A stretch of DNA of 64,000 bases from Paraspadella gotoi (taxonomy: Eukaryota; Chaetognatha). Made by a program: the position numbers and the translations under genes. The notes under the pieces are model-generated. The model was not told the DNA's origin. It was given only the letters and a program-made list of their open reading frames with translations, and made no database searches. Positions 11,651 to 24,032 of the stretch are shown one piece after another (the first letter of the stretch is position 1; each line of letters starts with the position of its first letter). The stretch is taken from NCBI GenBank assembly GCA_051294375.1, contig CM119266.1, positions 2,131,200 to 2,195,199 on the forward strand, given 5' to 3'.

Positions 11651-13100
11651 AAGATGAAAGCATTTTTTTTTCAAAGAATTTTTAGGAATCGTTTGGCTGG
11701 TGAATAAAAAGTCATTTTAGCATTGTCTTTTCATGTCACGTTTGTTACCCGATTCAACAATCCACATGTTTAATGTCATTTTTGTTTTCCTACGTAATCG
11801 ATTTTTATCTCATTTTTTTTTCACAAACTTTAAATGCCCTTTAGAAGGATAATCCTGCCTTGTCTTTAGCGAACGTAAAGATGGAACGAACGAGCAAACG
11901 AACGAACGAACAAACGAACGAAAGAACGAACCAAAGAAAGAACGAACGGACGGACGGACGGATGGACAATACAACAATACATATCATAGGACAAGGCGTC
12001 TATGGAAAGACAGAAGAGCTGGGAAAGACTCACTTAGGCCTATTATCCGACGCGCTGACAGACCGACCGACTCCAAAAAAATCGGACGGCATAGTGCGAT
12101 AATAGAGATTCAACCTCTAACGCGATTTTTTTCCGCATTTTTTGAAGTCATCGGCAAAAAAAAAATAAAGAATTTTGCGAATGGATTTTCTTTTTCCTGC
12201 TTTTTTTTTTCTGAGCAAAAAAGCGAAATTTCTCGATTCAACGCGAAATCATTTTTTTTTCTTCTTTTTTTTTTCTGGATTTTTTCGTTGATCCGAAATT
12301 CGTCATTGGATTAAGTTTCGATTTTAACTTTTTTGGGTTTATTTTGTTTTATGAATTTATTGAATTTAAGGAAGTTTAAGCGATTTTTAAAAGATTTACT
12401 TTGTTTTATACAAGAGAAATTATTTATTCTTTAAAATGCACATTTTGTGGACGTCAATCATTTTAATTTTATTTTCTCGAGTTTTAGTAGCATACGTTTC
12501 TCTTTTAAATACAAGCTGTCGATATGAGGTCTTGAGATTTTGTTAATGTTCCTCTCATTCTTGCCTCTTTTTTTCATCATTTTTTAAATTTCGCTATTTT
12601 CCCCATAAACTCAGTTTGATTCTTTTCTTTCTCTCTAGAGACGAAATTTCGTCCCTAAAAACTTTTTCTTTCTCTTTAAAAAAAGTTTTCTTTTTTTTTT
12701 CTTTTGTTTTGGTGATTATTGTCGCACTGATTTCCTTTCAAAGTCAGAGGTTAAAGTTAATACAAACGATTTTTCATTTTCCTTTCCGCGACCGAATTTA
12801 TTTAACTTAAAATAAATATAAATATAAATATAAATAAATTCATTTATTTATTTATTCATGGATCAAATGAATTTTTTTTTTTTGAATCGTGATTCCATCA
12901 TTAACAATTCTATGGTATTGTTAGTATGCACTATGCATTATAACGAATTTTGTAAAACATAAAAAACAATGCATTTCATAATAAAAAAAAAACATTTGGT
13001 ATTGTAATTCTGACCAAGAGTTTTCGATCACATTTCCGTCATCCCTGATTCACAGATTTGGTGATCGAAAGGCAACACAAATCGATTTTTCACCGCCACT
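10300..13100. other. AT-rich intergenic DNA
   Basis: No gene is supported. It includes a (GA)n tract at about 11630-11650, a tetranucleotide-type (AACG/ACGG)n region at about 11885-11965, a (AAATAT)n-like stretch at about 12810-12850, and many A/T homopolymers. A plausible but unverified short open frame at 10221-10472 continues out of the second 232-bp duplicate and has no recognised homology. Confidence 0.5.
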
Positions 13101-13143
13101 CGTGAATTCACCCAGAAAAGGCGATAAAGTTTTATACTCCCCT

Positions 13144-13146
13144 CTG

Positions 13147-13192
<46 letters not shown>

Positions 13193-13228
13193 TCATCTGG
13201 TCTTCTCGTCTCTCTGCATCCAGTCTCG

Positions 13229-13259
<31 letters not shown>

Positions 13260-13265
13260 TTCTCT
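13144..13265. repeat. (CT)n microsatellite, interrupted
   Basis: Two blocks of CT dinucleotides separated by a short non-repeat insert. One of more than thirty such tracts in this window. Confidence 0.9.
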
Positions 13266-13817
13266 GCTCTTAATTTATCTCAAATTTATAAAATCGCAGA
13301 TTTTCTCTCACTCTTAATAAGCACTTTATCAAAGGAAACATTAAGTAATTCGAAAGACCTTATCACTTTAATACGACAGGTGGCATAACTGACGTTTCAA
13401 TTGAGGTCATTTCCAAAAGCTTTTAGGGTAAAAGATAAGGAGGATATTAGAATTCTTTTAAGCAAACTACGAAACAACGTAATTAAAATAAGATACATAT
13501 GATAAGTCGACAATATGCAATATAGTGAAAGTGTAAACTGGGTTCCAATTGATTTTTTAGGAAAATTTATTTTAAGCCTAAGTCTTTGAACCCTTCGAAA
13601 AATTCCAAAGTGTGAAGTCTTACTTACTTATTCACTCTCACGCCATCCTTGTATTAATTCAATTAACCCTTACCACTACCACCCACAGTTGTTTTCACTC
13701 TCATCACCCCATTACCCTAAAACACCCCCATTTTTTTAAACTCATCTTTCCGTATCTCGTACGGAATCTTACTTACCCTCACCCTACCAAAATCAGCCTC
13801 CCAAAGTCGAAACTCAC

Positions 13818-15246
13818 CCGGAAACGATCCTGGATAATCGAGCGGTATCCTCGGGACGTACATGCTCGTGCGGGCGAGCCATTCCGCGTACGAGAGGCCC
13901 TGACTCTGGGCCGCCTTCAACGCGTGCTCCGCCGGCGACGGGAACGGAGAGTTGGGATAGCCGCCGCCGAGCCCCGCCGCGGCTGCTGCGGCCGCCGCTT
14001 GAATGGCTGGATGCGGATGTGGTCCGCGGATGTCGGCGGCCATCAATGCTGCGGCGGCGGCGGCGTTAGGCGGCGGTGGCCCGCCGTTGAGGCCCGCGTG
14101 AGCGAAGAAGGGATGTCCAGCGCCGGGAGGGAAGATCGCCCCGTGAGGCGGCGCTGCGGAGACGACGACGGCGCCGTTAGAGGCGGAGGTGAAGGGCGGG
14201 TGCAGTCCTGCGCCGCCGGGTCCGCCGGCGCCGCCAAACGTCGGGTGCATGTTCAAGAGTCCCGGGCGCGGCACGATGCTGGAAGGGTGAGGATGCAGTT
14301 TGAGTCCCGCGGCGCCGGGGAGACCCGAAAGCGACGCCGGGATTGGCGGCGATCCGGCGCCCGAAGATCCGGCGCCCATCGGAGATTCTCGCGAAGCCGC
14401 GCGGGACGGAGACTTGGAAGTCTCGGACGAGCCGCTCGGAGAAGGTGGGCCAGTGGAGAGAAGCGCTGGATTGTTGTTGTTGTTGTTGATGTTGTGATGA
14501 TGTTGATGATGGATATGGAGAGAGGAGGTCGGGGGTGGGGAGGAAGAAGAGGAGGAAGGGCGGAAGGGTTGAGGTGGAGTCAGGGTCGGGGTTTTCGAGG
14601 AAGAGGAAGAGGAGGAGGAAGAAGCCGAGGTGATGGCGACTTTAAAGGCTGCCGCTGCAGCCGCGGCGGCCGCTGCTGCGGCTGGGGAGAGTTTGGCGGC
14701 GAGGAGCGGAGGAGTCGAGGAAGCCATGGAGGAAGAAGAAGTGGACGAGGAGGAGGAAGAAGCGGAGGAGGCTGCGGCGGCGGCGGCGATGGCGGCGGCC
14801 GCCGTTTCCGGTTTCGCCAACAGATCGTCGATGCGGAACGATTTGGCGTTGTTGAGTCCGGCGGCGGCGGCGGCTGCCGCGGCGGAGGCGGCGTCCAGTT
14901 TTCTCGGCACCGGAGAGACGAGGGAGACGGGCGCGCCGGCGCCAGCTCCGCCGAGGGCTCCGCCAAGGCGCGCCGCTATGGAGATGGGGACGTGGGGCGC
15001 CAGGGCGCCGCCGAGGGCTCCCGCGGCGGCCTGAGCGGCCAGCAAAGCGGCGGCGGCGGCGTGGTGCAGGGTGTGCCACGAGGGGGGACCGGTTTTGATG
15101 AGCCATCGGGGGCGGTGGAAAGGCGGGAATTGCGCATGGCAGGGGCGGATGTGGGGGGCATTCGAGGGATGGAGGGATATGGGGTAACAGGAAGGGGGTT
15201 CAGAGAACAGGGGTGTGGAAGGACTTCTTCTGTGTCGAATGGAGAT
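13818..15246 (-). CDS. MNX/HB9-like homeobox gene, large 5' exon
   Basis: A long minus-strand open frame, rich in Ala, Ser, Pro, Gly and His runs (polyalanine, polyserine, HH and NNNNNN tracts), as in many homeodomain transcription factors. The motif SFRIDDLLAK (about 14840-14812) is very close to the N-terminal FRIDALLA (eh1-like repression motif) of MNX1/HB9. The segment YAEWLARTSMYVPRIPLDYP (about 13890-13830) resembles the WLRASTAGMILPKMPDF stretch just before the MNX homeodomain. Right after it the exon ends at 13818 with a clean GTGAGT donor, where MNX genes have an intron. The open frame extends up to 15246 with no ATG, so the start codon is in another exon or hidden by a frame error. 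The homeodomain exon was not found in this window. MNX proteins specify motor neurons and endoderm-derived organs in bilaterians. Confidence 0.7.
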
Positions 15247-15309
15247 TTAAGAAAAATGAATCGACGAGATTATTTTTAGGGAAGTTTGTTAGTTTGTTAA
15301 GAAGTCGAT

Positions 15310-15500
15310 AAAAGTGGCGCAGAGACGATTTCTTTTCGCTCTGTTTTGGCGCAGTGATTGGCGCAGTGTTTGACGCAGGGTTTGGCGCAGTTATTGACGA
15401 TTTCTTTTCGCTCTGTTTTGGCGCAGTGTTTGACGCAGGGTTTGGCGCAGTGATTGGCGCAGTGTTTGGCGCAGTGATTGCGCAGTGTTTGACGCCCTAC
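15310..15500. repeat. GGCGCAGTG minisatellite upstream of the MNX-like exon
   Basis: About ten imperfect copies of a 15-17-bp unit such as TTTGGCGCAGTGATTGG, arranged in higher-order blocks that repeat themselves (a 35-bp block including TTCTTTTCGCTCTG recurs). It lies on the 5' side of the minus-strand homeobox exon. Confidence 0.85.
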
Positions 15501-16224
15501 AAACTTTCGTGATTTCTGGAAGACTTTTTTGAAGTCGGATGAATTCGAATACTGTTTTTAAAAATATAAAGCAACGTGAAAAAATGTCACGATCTAAATC
15601 ACTTGCGTTCTATGTTCACGAATTGTAGGGAATGTTTTAATTCACTCTGTCTGTGATATTTAGGCGCCGTAAGATAAAATACGAGCGTAGGTAAAGAGAG
15701 GAAAACGTGAAAAAAAGATAGAAAGATGTGAGATGAGACAGAAGACGCTGACGGAGATAGAGACGGCAAAAGAAGAGCGAGAGTGATGCAGAGTCCGAGA
15801 GAGATAGAGAGGGAGTGAGACGAAGAGAAAATTCTTTTATCTTTTTTGACGGGGAAAAAAAAGGGAAAGAATTGAGTTATCGTTTTTCGAGTCGCAAAAT
15901 CGCGAAGAGTGATATTTGGAATCCGACGGAATCACGCATTTGGAACGGGGGGGAGGAGGAAGAGGAGGAGGAGGAGGAGGATGCGCCGGATGAGGAAGGG
16001 AAGAGAAACGGGAAGAGGAAGAGGAGGATGAGAAAGAATCGGAAGAAACGAGGAGGATTCGTCGAAGGCGTCGAGAGCGGCGATGACGATGGCAACGTCG
16101 ATGGAATCGGCGAAGAATGGAACCGACGACGACGACGATAAATACGACGATGACAACGACGACGACGACGACGACGACCACAAGAATATCCCCTCTAAAT
16201 TACGTCGACAATTGGTGAAAACGG

Positions 16225-16255
<31 letters not shown>

Positions 16256-16294
16256 AGAAGAGAGAGAGAGAGAGAGAGAGAAGAGAGAGAGAGG

Positions 16295-16325
<31 letters not shown>

Positions 16326-16650
16326 TGTTTCTAGCGACAGTACTAGTGGACACTTTAGCGTTTTCCTTTCTTCTCTTTTTCTTTTTTTTAAACGTCCGAC
16401 GGTCCGCCTTTTCGTCGATTATTTCCACAGCGGAGATTAATTAATTCCTTCAGCATTGATTAATTTATTTTCTGAGCGATGATTAATTAATCTTCACATC
16501 GATTAATCTTTTTTTTTTCGCTCTTGGCGAGAAAATCTTTTCGGAGCGCCTTTTGTTCACGTGATTTCACATTCGTTCACCGAGAATCTTCGTTTACAAC
16601 ATTTGAAAATCTTTCTCTTCGTTTATTTGAGATTCATTTGCAAGGATTAT
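15501..16650. repeat. Low-complexity (GAGGA)n, (GAC)n, (GA)n region
   Basis: No gene is supported. Purine-rich GAGGA stretches at about 15950-16060 give way to (GAC)n at about 16125-16180 and (GA)n at about 16225-16325. The long charged or serine-rich ORFs here are products of simple repeats. Confidence 0.75.
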
Positions 16651-16654
16651 GGAC

Positions 16655-16800
16655 CTAATGGCTCAATCACTTAATTGGTACAAAATACTATACATTCATT
16701 CAATAAATAAATAAGATAAGACTTTGGACAGGCTATGGGTGAGTTAAGACTTCCTTCTCTCTATAAAGATAACAGCACGGCAGAGCCCAGCAAGTTTTTA
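16655..16800 (+). repeat. Dispersed repeat R3, copy 1
   Basis: Part of a short dispersed family that shares the pattern: TTGGTAC near the start, TATCCATTCATTTATTAAATAA, then ACTTTGGACAGGCTTTGGTGG..TTAAGGC and TCTTTAC/AAAGATAA. Related copies lie at about 4800-4860, 24470-24590 (inverse), 44385-44470 (inverse, partial) and 56660-56790. No coding capacity; perhaps a short SINE or MITE. Confidence 0.65.
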
Positions 16801-17109
16801 ATCAAGACAGTTAATTAACTAACAAAGCACCTCACTTAACTTTAATGAAGTTATATTTTTAAAAGCTTTCTCTATTATATAATGGGCCACACCTTTAAAT
16901 TTGATCTTTTTCAATGTTTTCTTTGTATTTAATGTTTAAATTCCGTGATTCGTCACGAAAAACTCTTCGACGATTTCTTCCACTTTCTCGATTTCTGTGA
17001 ATTTTTGATAATGAGATTTGGAATTCGACGATCAGCGTGAAGTCGTGATCTTCACCAAAACTCGATTCTCCTTCACAAATCCGCGCGTTTTTTCACGTGA
17101 CTCTCTCAG

Positions 17110-18537
17110 ACGCAATGCACGAAGCAGTGGTCGGATCGCGCCCCCATTACCGTGAAGCGTAGGCGCCTACAATAATCGATCGGCCATTCGCTCCGCTCGC
17201 CCGTCAAAGAAAACGCCCAAGTCCATCAAAAGCGTTGTCGATGTGTGTAGACATTCGGTCGATTGTTTCGCATAACCAATCCGGAAAAATCCGGTAGAAA
17301 AAGTTGAGTATCGTAATGAACGCGGAAAAGGTCTATGGATCGGGTGTGCCGACAGTTATAAGATTTTCTCGCGAGTGACCAGATTCTCCAGAATCCCCCC
17401 AACCTGAGTTCTAAACCAAATCCAGGGCGTCCACATCTCATAGCCAATCGTTTCGACGGCCGAGGGATTCCAGAATTTGCGAGAGTCCAGAAAATAAATT
17501 TCTGATCTCCAAAGGATCCGGAAAGTTCGACTCCTTCCAAGCGAATCTCGTGAGCGTTTTGACCTGAGCGAAATTGACGGCCGCCTGCAAAGTTGCGCGA
17601 AGGTTGCAGCGGTTGCGATCGCATCGACGTCGCACTTTGTTTAGTTCACTCGCGCTGAGTTGAAGAGGGATCATGCGAAGTCTTCCCGGCGGCTGAGATG
17701 GCCTCTCTGGTCGAGGAGTGAAGTTGAAGAAAGAGCAAGCTGGGGGCCAAAGGCATGACGTTAAAGGTTTTCATCCACTTGCGAGGGAGGTAGAGCATGG
17801 CTTGTGTCAATGAAGGTAGTTTCCTAAGTCTTCGGCAACAATCTCTTTGTAGAAAGTCGGCAACGTCTGTGCGAGTGCAGATTGCATGTCGTCAACTGGC
17901 TGGTGGATCAGTTCCTTGACAAGTTGATCACCGAACCCATGAGGGACTTACTGTCGATAATTCGTGATGAATGAAGGTGCCGATAATAACACTTTGTGTT
18001 TCTTATTGTGAACGGAGCCTTGGAGCTTCTTCACCCTCCACAGCGGGCCTACGCGGGAGTCTATAGGCTCGCAAATGTCTTTTTCTAGAACGCCCAACCA
18101 GTTGTCCGTGTCTAGGGCCTCGAAATTAAAGACGAAAACTCTTCCATCTCCACGAAATATAAAAGATCGTCGCATTTCGGAAATCCATTCTCATCTTGCT
18201 CTCCGTCTAAGGCGCGATTCGAAGCTCAGCATCGGATTGGCAGCCGCCACCCTCCACAACGCCCTCTCAGCGCACTCTCCTTCAACGGCGCCACGCCCTC
18301 GAAAAAAGAAGGCGATCGAGAGAAGGTAATGTCCGCGGAGTTGGCCGTGCTCCAAGAGGGCGTGTAGTATTCCAGAGGCGGCCGAGTCGCCCGTCAAGAA
18401 TACGACGCACGCGGCGAACTTTGTCCTCGTATTTACGCCGACGATGGAAATAGTCGAAGAGGAAATAAGATGAGACGATGACGACGAGGAAAACCCGACA
18501 ATCGAAACAGTGACCCCAATAAACTCTTTACTCCCAT
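17110..18537 (-). pseudogene. Frame-broken, truncated copy of the HXXXD acyltransferase gene
   Basis: An inverted copy of the gene at 22614-24167. It starts with the equivalent ATG at 18537 and is homologous down to 17110, where similarity stops abruptly about 45 codons before the end of the intact copy. Many one-base insertions and deletions, mostly in homopolymers, break the frame into pieces. There are also scattered substitutions, including within the HHGIID region, where the segment is disturbed. Because the intact partner lies in the other arm of a palindrome centred on a gap, this copy may be an uncorrected read of the same locus rather than a second gene. Confidence 0.8.
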
Positions 18538-18875
18538 TTAATTAGCAAAATGTTAAAAAAAAAAAAGTATTAAAAAAAATTTCATAAAAGGTTACGTTTC
18601 AAGTTATATGAGCTTGTTGCTAAGACTTTTTTTTCCTCTGAGTTATAAAAGCTTTTTTTGTATTCTTGAATATAGTATTCTCTTTGGGTTAACAATTTTT
18701 TTGGAAATTCAATAGTAAATTTTTTATAATGAGCAAAAAAGAAGGATCCTAACTTATTACTTTTTACTCTGAGTTATAATATTTCTTGTAACGGATAATG
18801 CAAGATGATTCAACAAATCATAATTTTCCTAATACCTCGCGCGAAGTCAGGAATTTGTAAATTTCATTTGTTACC

Positions 18876-18889
18876 GGCGACGCGTCGCC
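18876..18889. repeat. 14-bp perfect palindrome GGCGACGCGTCGCC (left arm copy)
   Basis: Perfect dyad symmetry, present in mirror position in the right arm (about 22271-22284) a few hundred bases before the gene start. Its role is unknown; its location upstream of the ATG would allow a regulatory site, but that is a guess. Confidence 0.5.
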
Positions 18890-19137
18890 TTGTTATCTTA
18901 ACAATCGCTATCAAACAACAACAACGACAACAATCCTATCGGGAAATTCGCTTCTTCTTGAGTCCTTGAAAAGGAGGAGGAGGAGGAGGAGGAGGAGAAG
19001 GAAGAGGAAGAGGATAAACATAAAGGTAAAAGGGAGAAAAAGCGATATAGAAAAAAGAATTTGCTTCATCAGGTTGTAAAAGCGGAAGACCGACTTGGGT
19101 GTCAAGAGCGAGAGAGAGGCAGAGAGAGAGAGAGAAG

Positions 19138-19185
<48 letters not shown>

Positions 19186-19431
19186 CAGAGAGAGAGAGAG
19201 AGATGGAGACGTTTCGATAAAGGAGAGGAGCCGGGGTCAAGATACTTGCGATGAGACGAGTAAGAGATGATGAGGAGGGGAAGAGGAGGGAGGAGGAGGG
19301 AGGTGAAGGAAGGAGGAGGAAGAGGAGGAGGAAAATGGTTTCAAAGACGACGGTGGTACGGTACGTGTGTGGGCGTGCGCAATGTGAGTGGACAGTGTGC
19401 GCACTTCGCCGGACGATGTGAACGGTGGCCC

Positions 19432-19509
<78 letters not shown>

Positions 19510-19736
19510 CTCTCTGTCAAAAGTGGACCTCCTTGAAAAACGTAGCTGGATAACATCGATTTCAATCAAAAGGCTTTGGTAGAGAGGCGCTACTTCTTCC
19601 CGATGTCACTTTGTTTGTACATCAGTTATTGCGTTTTCGTCGTCGTCGTCGTCGTCGTCATCTTCGTCCCGGTCGTGGAGAGATAAGGGAAATCAAGGAC
19701 CAAACGGAAACGGAGTCGTTTTTCGAGTCGGTGTCA

Positions 19737-19771
<35 letters not shown>

Positions 19772-20590
19772 TTTTTATCGTATTCTCCGTACTTCATCTT
19801 CTTATCACTTTTCCCTCTCGAAGTCGTAATCGTTGACTTTCTTATCACATTACATTGACTCTCATTATCGTCTTCGCTTTCGTTTACAAAGTCTTGAGTC
19901 ATTTTCCTTTTCAATTACGTATGATTAAGATGTTATTTAGAAGCATAATTACAAAATGTCGTTACATTTTTGTTACATCATTACATTTTCGCGATAAAAA
20001 AAAAATGGGCACCCACACCTCGACCCTCGCATCGACCCACACGATTGCGATGCATCTGGCTGATCTTTCGTCCCTGTGGGGACAAATCCCATTTGTCCCC
20101 TCTCCGATTGTCCTCTCGTCCCGATTGTCCTAATATCCGATTGTCCGATTGTGCGCACGTTTTTAATTGTTCACCAGTCAGAATTAACTCTTTTTCAGAA
20201 TTCTGCTAAATTTTTTCCAAAAAAATTAAGACCAAATCGATTGGAAGACAACAAACTTACAGAGACAAAAAAATAAATGTTTAAAAATTGACTTTAATTT
20301 ACATTTAGTCAATTATTTTTTTTCATGTGGGACGAAAAAGCTAGTACTACTTTTTAATAAGTGAATTCGCCATCTTCGTCAGGTTCCGTCGAGGATCTTC
20401 GAGGAGTTTGCCTCTTTAGTTTTCGTCTGGAAGAGAGTTACGTGATGGAGACAGAGTCAGCGGATGGAGAGAGAGAGTCACGTGATTGAGAGAAACTATC
20501 TTTGATGGAGAGGGAGAGAGAGGTCAAGTGACGGAGCAAGAGAGAGACGTATGAGAGTAGAATAGAGAGAGAGAGAGAGAGAGAGAGAGA

Positions 20591-20615
20591 NNNNNNNNNN
20601 NNNNNNNNNNNNNNN
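20591..20615. other. 25-N gap at the centre of the palindrome
   Basis: The gap separates a (GA)n tract on the left from (CT)n-bearing inverse sequence on the right, exactly at the axis of symmetry. Confidence 0.95.
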
Positions 20616-21410
20616 CTCTCCATCACGTCTCTCTCTTGCTCCGTCACTTGACTCTCTCTCTCCCTCTCCATCAAGATAGTTTCTCTCAATCACGTGACTC
20701 TCTCTCTCCATCCGCTGACTCTGTCTCCATCACGTAACTCTCTCTCAGACGAAAACTAAAGAGGCAAACTCCTCGAAGATCCTCCGACGGAACCTGACCG
20801 AAGATGGCGAATTCACTTATTAAAAAGTAGTACTAGCTTTTTCGTCCCACATGAAAAAAAATAATTGACTAAATGTAAATTAAAGTCAATTTTTAAACAT
20901 TTATTTTTTTTGTCTCTGTAAGTTGTGTTGTCTCTCAATCGATTTGGTCTTAAATTTTTTTGGAAAAAAATTTAGCAGAATTCTGAAAAAGAGTTAATTC
21001 TGACTGGTGAACAATTAAAAACGTGCGCACAATCGGACAGTCGGATATTAGGACAATCGGACGAGAGGACAATCGGACGAGGGGACAAATGGGATTGTCC
21101 CCACAGGGACGAAAGATCAGCCAGATGCATCGCAATCGTGTGGGTCGATGCGAGGGTCGAGGTGTGGGTGGCCAATTTTTTTTTTATCGCGAAATGTAAT
21201 GATGTAACAAAAATGTAACGACATTTTTGTAATTATGCTTCTAAATAACATCTTAATCATACGTAATTGAAAAAGGAAAATGACTCAAGACTTTGTAAAC
21301 GAAAGCGAAGACGATAATGAGAGTCAATGTAATGTGATAAGAAAGTCAACGATTACGACTTCGAGAGGGAAAAGTGATAAGAAGATGAAGTACGGAGAAT
21401 ACGATAAAAA

Positions 21411-21445
<35 letters not shown>

Positions 21446-21664
21446 TGACACCGACTCGAAAAAACGACTCCGTTTCCGTTTTGTCCTTGATTTCCCTTAT
21501 CTCTCCACGACCGGGACGAAGATGACGACGACGACGACGACGACGAAACGCAATAAACTGATGTACAAACAAAGTGACATCGGGAAGAAGTAGCGCCTCT
21601 CTACCAAAGCCTTTTGATTGAAACGATGTTATCCCAGCTACGTTTTTCAAGGAGGTCCACTTTT

Positions 21665-21738
<74 letters not shown>

Positions 21739-21968
21739 GCGGGCCACCGTTCACATCGTCCGCGCGAAGTGCGCCACACTGTCCACTCACATTGCGCACG
21801 CACACACACGTACACGTAACCGTCGTCTTTGAAACCATTTTCCTCCTCCTCTTCCTCCTCTTCCTCCTCCTTCCTTCACCTCCTCCTCCTCCTCCTCTTC
21901 CCTCCTCACATCCTCTTACTCGTCTCATCGCAAGTATCTTGACCCCGGCTCTCTCCTTTATCGAAACG

Positions 21969-22052
<84 letters not shown>

Positions 22053-24032
22053 CTCTCCTGACACCCAAGTCGGTCTTTCCGCTTTTACAACCTGATGAAG
22101 CAAATTCTTTTTCTATATCGCTTTTTCTCCCTTTTACCCTTATCCTCTTCCTCTTCCTTCTCCTCCTCCTCCTCCTCCTCCTCCTTGTCAAGGACTCAAG
22201 AAAGAAGCGAATTTCCCGATAGGATTGTTGTCGTTGTTGTTGTTTTGATAGCGATTGTTAAGATAACAAGGCGACGCGTCGCCGGTAACAAATGAATTTA
22301 CAATTCCTGACTTCGCGCGAGGTATTAGGAAATTATGATTTGTTGAATCATCTTGCATTATCCGTTACAAGAAATATTATAACTCGAGTAAAAAGTAATA
22401 AGTTAGGATTCCTTCTTTTTGCTCATTATAAAAAATTTACTATTGAATTTCCAAAAAATATGTTAACCCAAAGAGAATACTATATTCAAGAATACAAAAA
22501 AAGCTTTTATAACTCAGAGGAAAAAAAAGTCTTAGCAACAAGCTCATATACTTGAAACGTAACCTTTTATGAATTTTTTTTAATCTTTTTTTTTTTAACA
22601 TTTTGCTAATTAAATGGGAGTAAAGAGTTTATTGGGGTCACTGTTTCGATTGTCGGGTTTCCTCGTCGTCATCGTCTCATCTTATTTCCTCTTCGACTAT
22701 TTCCATCGTCGGCGTAAATACGAGGACAAAGTTCGCCGCGTGCGTCGTATTCTTGACGGGCGACTCGGCCGGCCTCTGGAATACTACGACGCCCTCTTGG
22801 AGCACGGCCAACTCCGCGGACATTACCTTCTCTCGATCGCCTTCTTTTTCGAGGGCGTGGCGCCGTTGAAGGAGAGTGCGCTGACGAGGGCGTTGTGGAG
22901 GGTGGCGGCTGCCAATCCGATGCTGAGGCTTCGAATCGACGCCTTAGACGGAGAGCAAGATGAGAATGGATTTCCGAAATGCGACGATCTTTTATATTTC
23001 GTGGAGATGGAAGAGTTTCGTCTTAATTTCGAGGCCCTAGACACGGACAACTGGTTGGGCGTTCTAGAAAAAGACATTTGCGAGCCTATAGACTCCCGCG
23101 TAGGCCCGCTGTGGAGGGTGAAGAAGCTCCAAGGCTCCGTCACCAATAAGAAACACAAAAGTGTTATTATCGGCACCTTTCATCACGGAATTATCGACAG
23201 TAAGTCCCTCATGGTGTTCGGTGATCAACTTGTCAAGGAACTGATCCACCAGCCAGTTGACGACATGCAATCTGCACTCGCACAGACGTTGCCGACTTTC
23301 TACAAAGAGATTGTTGCCGAAGACTTTAGAAAACTACCTTCATTGACACAAGCCATGCTCTACCTCCTCGGCAAGTGGATGAAAACCTTTAACGTCATGC
23401 CTTTGGCCCCAGCTTGCTCTTTCTTCAACTTCACTCCTCGGCCAGAGAGGCCATCTCAGCCGCCGGGAAGACTTCGCATGATCCCTCTTCAACTCAGCGC
23501 GAGTGAACTAAACAAAGTGCGACGTCGATGCGATCGCAACCGCTGCAACCTTCGCGCAACTTTGCAGGCGGCCGTCAATTTCGCTCAGGTCAAAACGCTC
23601 AACGAGATTCGCTTGGAAGGAGTCGAACTTCCGGATCCTTTGGAGATCAGAAATTATTTTCTGGACTCTCGCAAATTCTGGAATCCCTCGGCCGTCGAAA
23701 CGATTGGCTATGAGATGTGGACGCCCTGGATTTGGTTTAGAACTCAGGTTGGGGGGATTCTGGAGATCTGGTCACTCGCGAGAAAATCTTATAACTGTCG
23801 GCACACCCGATCCATAGACCTTTTCCGCGTTCATACGATACTCAACTTTTTCTACCGGATTTTTCCGGATTGGTTAATGCGAAACAATCGACCGAATGTC
23901 TACCACATCGACAACGCTTTGATGGACTTGGGCGTTTTCTTTGACGGGCGAGCGGAGCGATGGCCGATCGATATTGTAGGCGCCTACGCTTCACGTAATG
24001 GGGCGCGATCCGACCACTGCTTCGTGCATTGC
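20616..24032 (-). repeat. Right arm of a 7-kb palindrome
   Basis: Inverse copy of 17110-20590. This arm has the intact reading frame. Its outer boundary falls inside the acyltransferase gene at about 24032; the last 45 codons of that gene are unique to this side. Confidence 0.9.
22292..22555 (+). CDS. Small ORF upstream of the acyltransferase gene, doubtful
   Basis: An 87-codon AT-rich frame beginning at an ATG and ending just 58 bp before the acyltransferase ATG. It has no recognised domain, no signal peptide and a Lys/Tyr/Asn-rich composition expected from AT-rich non-coding DNA. The same sequence exists in the left palindrome arm with small changes. Probably 5' flanking DNA. Confidence 0.15.
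   Translation: MNLQFLTSREVLGNYDLLNHLALSVTRNIITRVKSNKLGFLLFAHYKKFTIEFPKNMLTQREYYIQEYKKSFYNSEEKKVLATSSYT

Larger units (their letters stand above)
17110..20590 (+). repeat. Left arm of a 7-kb palindrome
   Basis: Reverse-complementary to 20616-24032 over its whole length. The order is mirrored: acyltransferase gene, AT-rich leader, GGCGACGCGTCGCC, (GA)n blocks, (GTC)n, a short unique part, then (GA)n at the gap. Differences between the arms are mostly single-base indels and small repeat-length changes. Confidence 0.9.

Noticed and set aside
13612-15279. 555-codon plus-strand ORF, rich in Arg and Gly
   Set aside because: It is the antisense of the MNX-like exon. The minus strand has the conserved motifs and the splice donor, so the plus frame is a shadow caused by high GC content.
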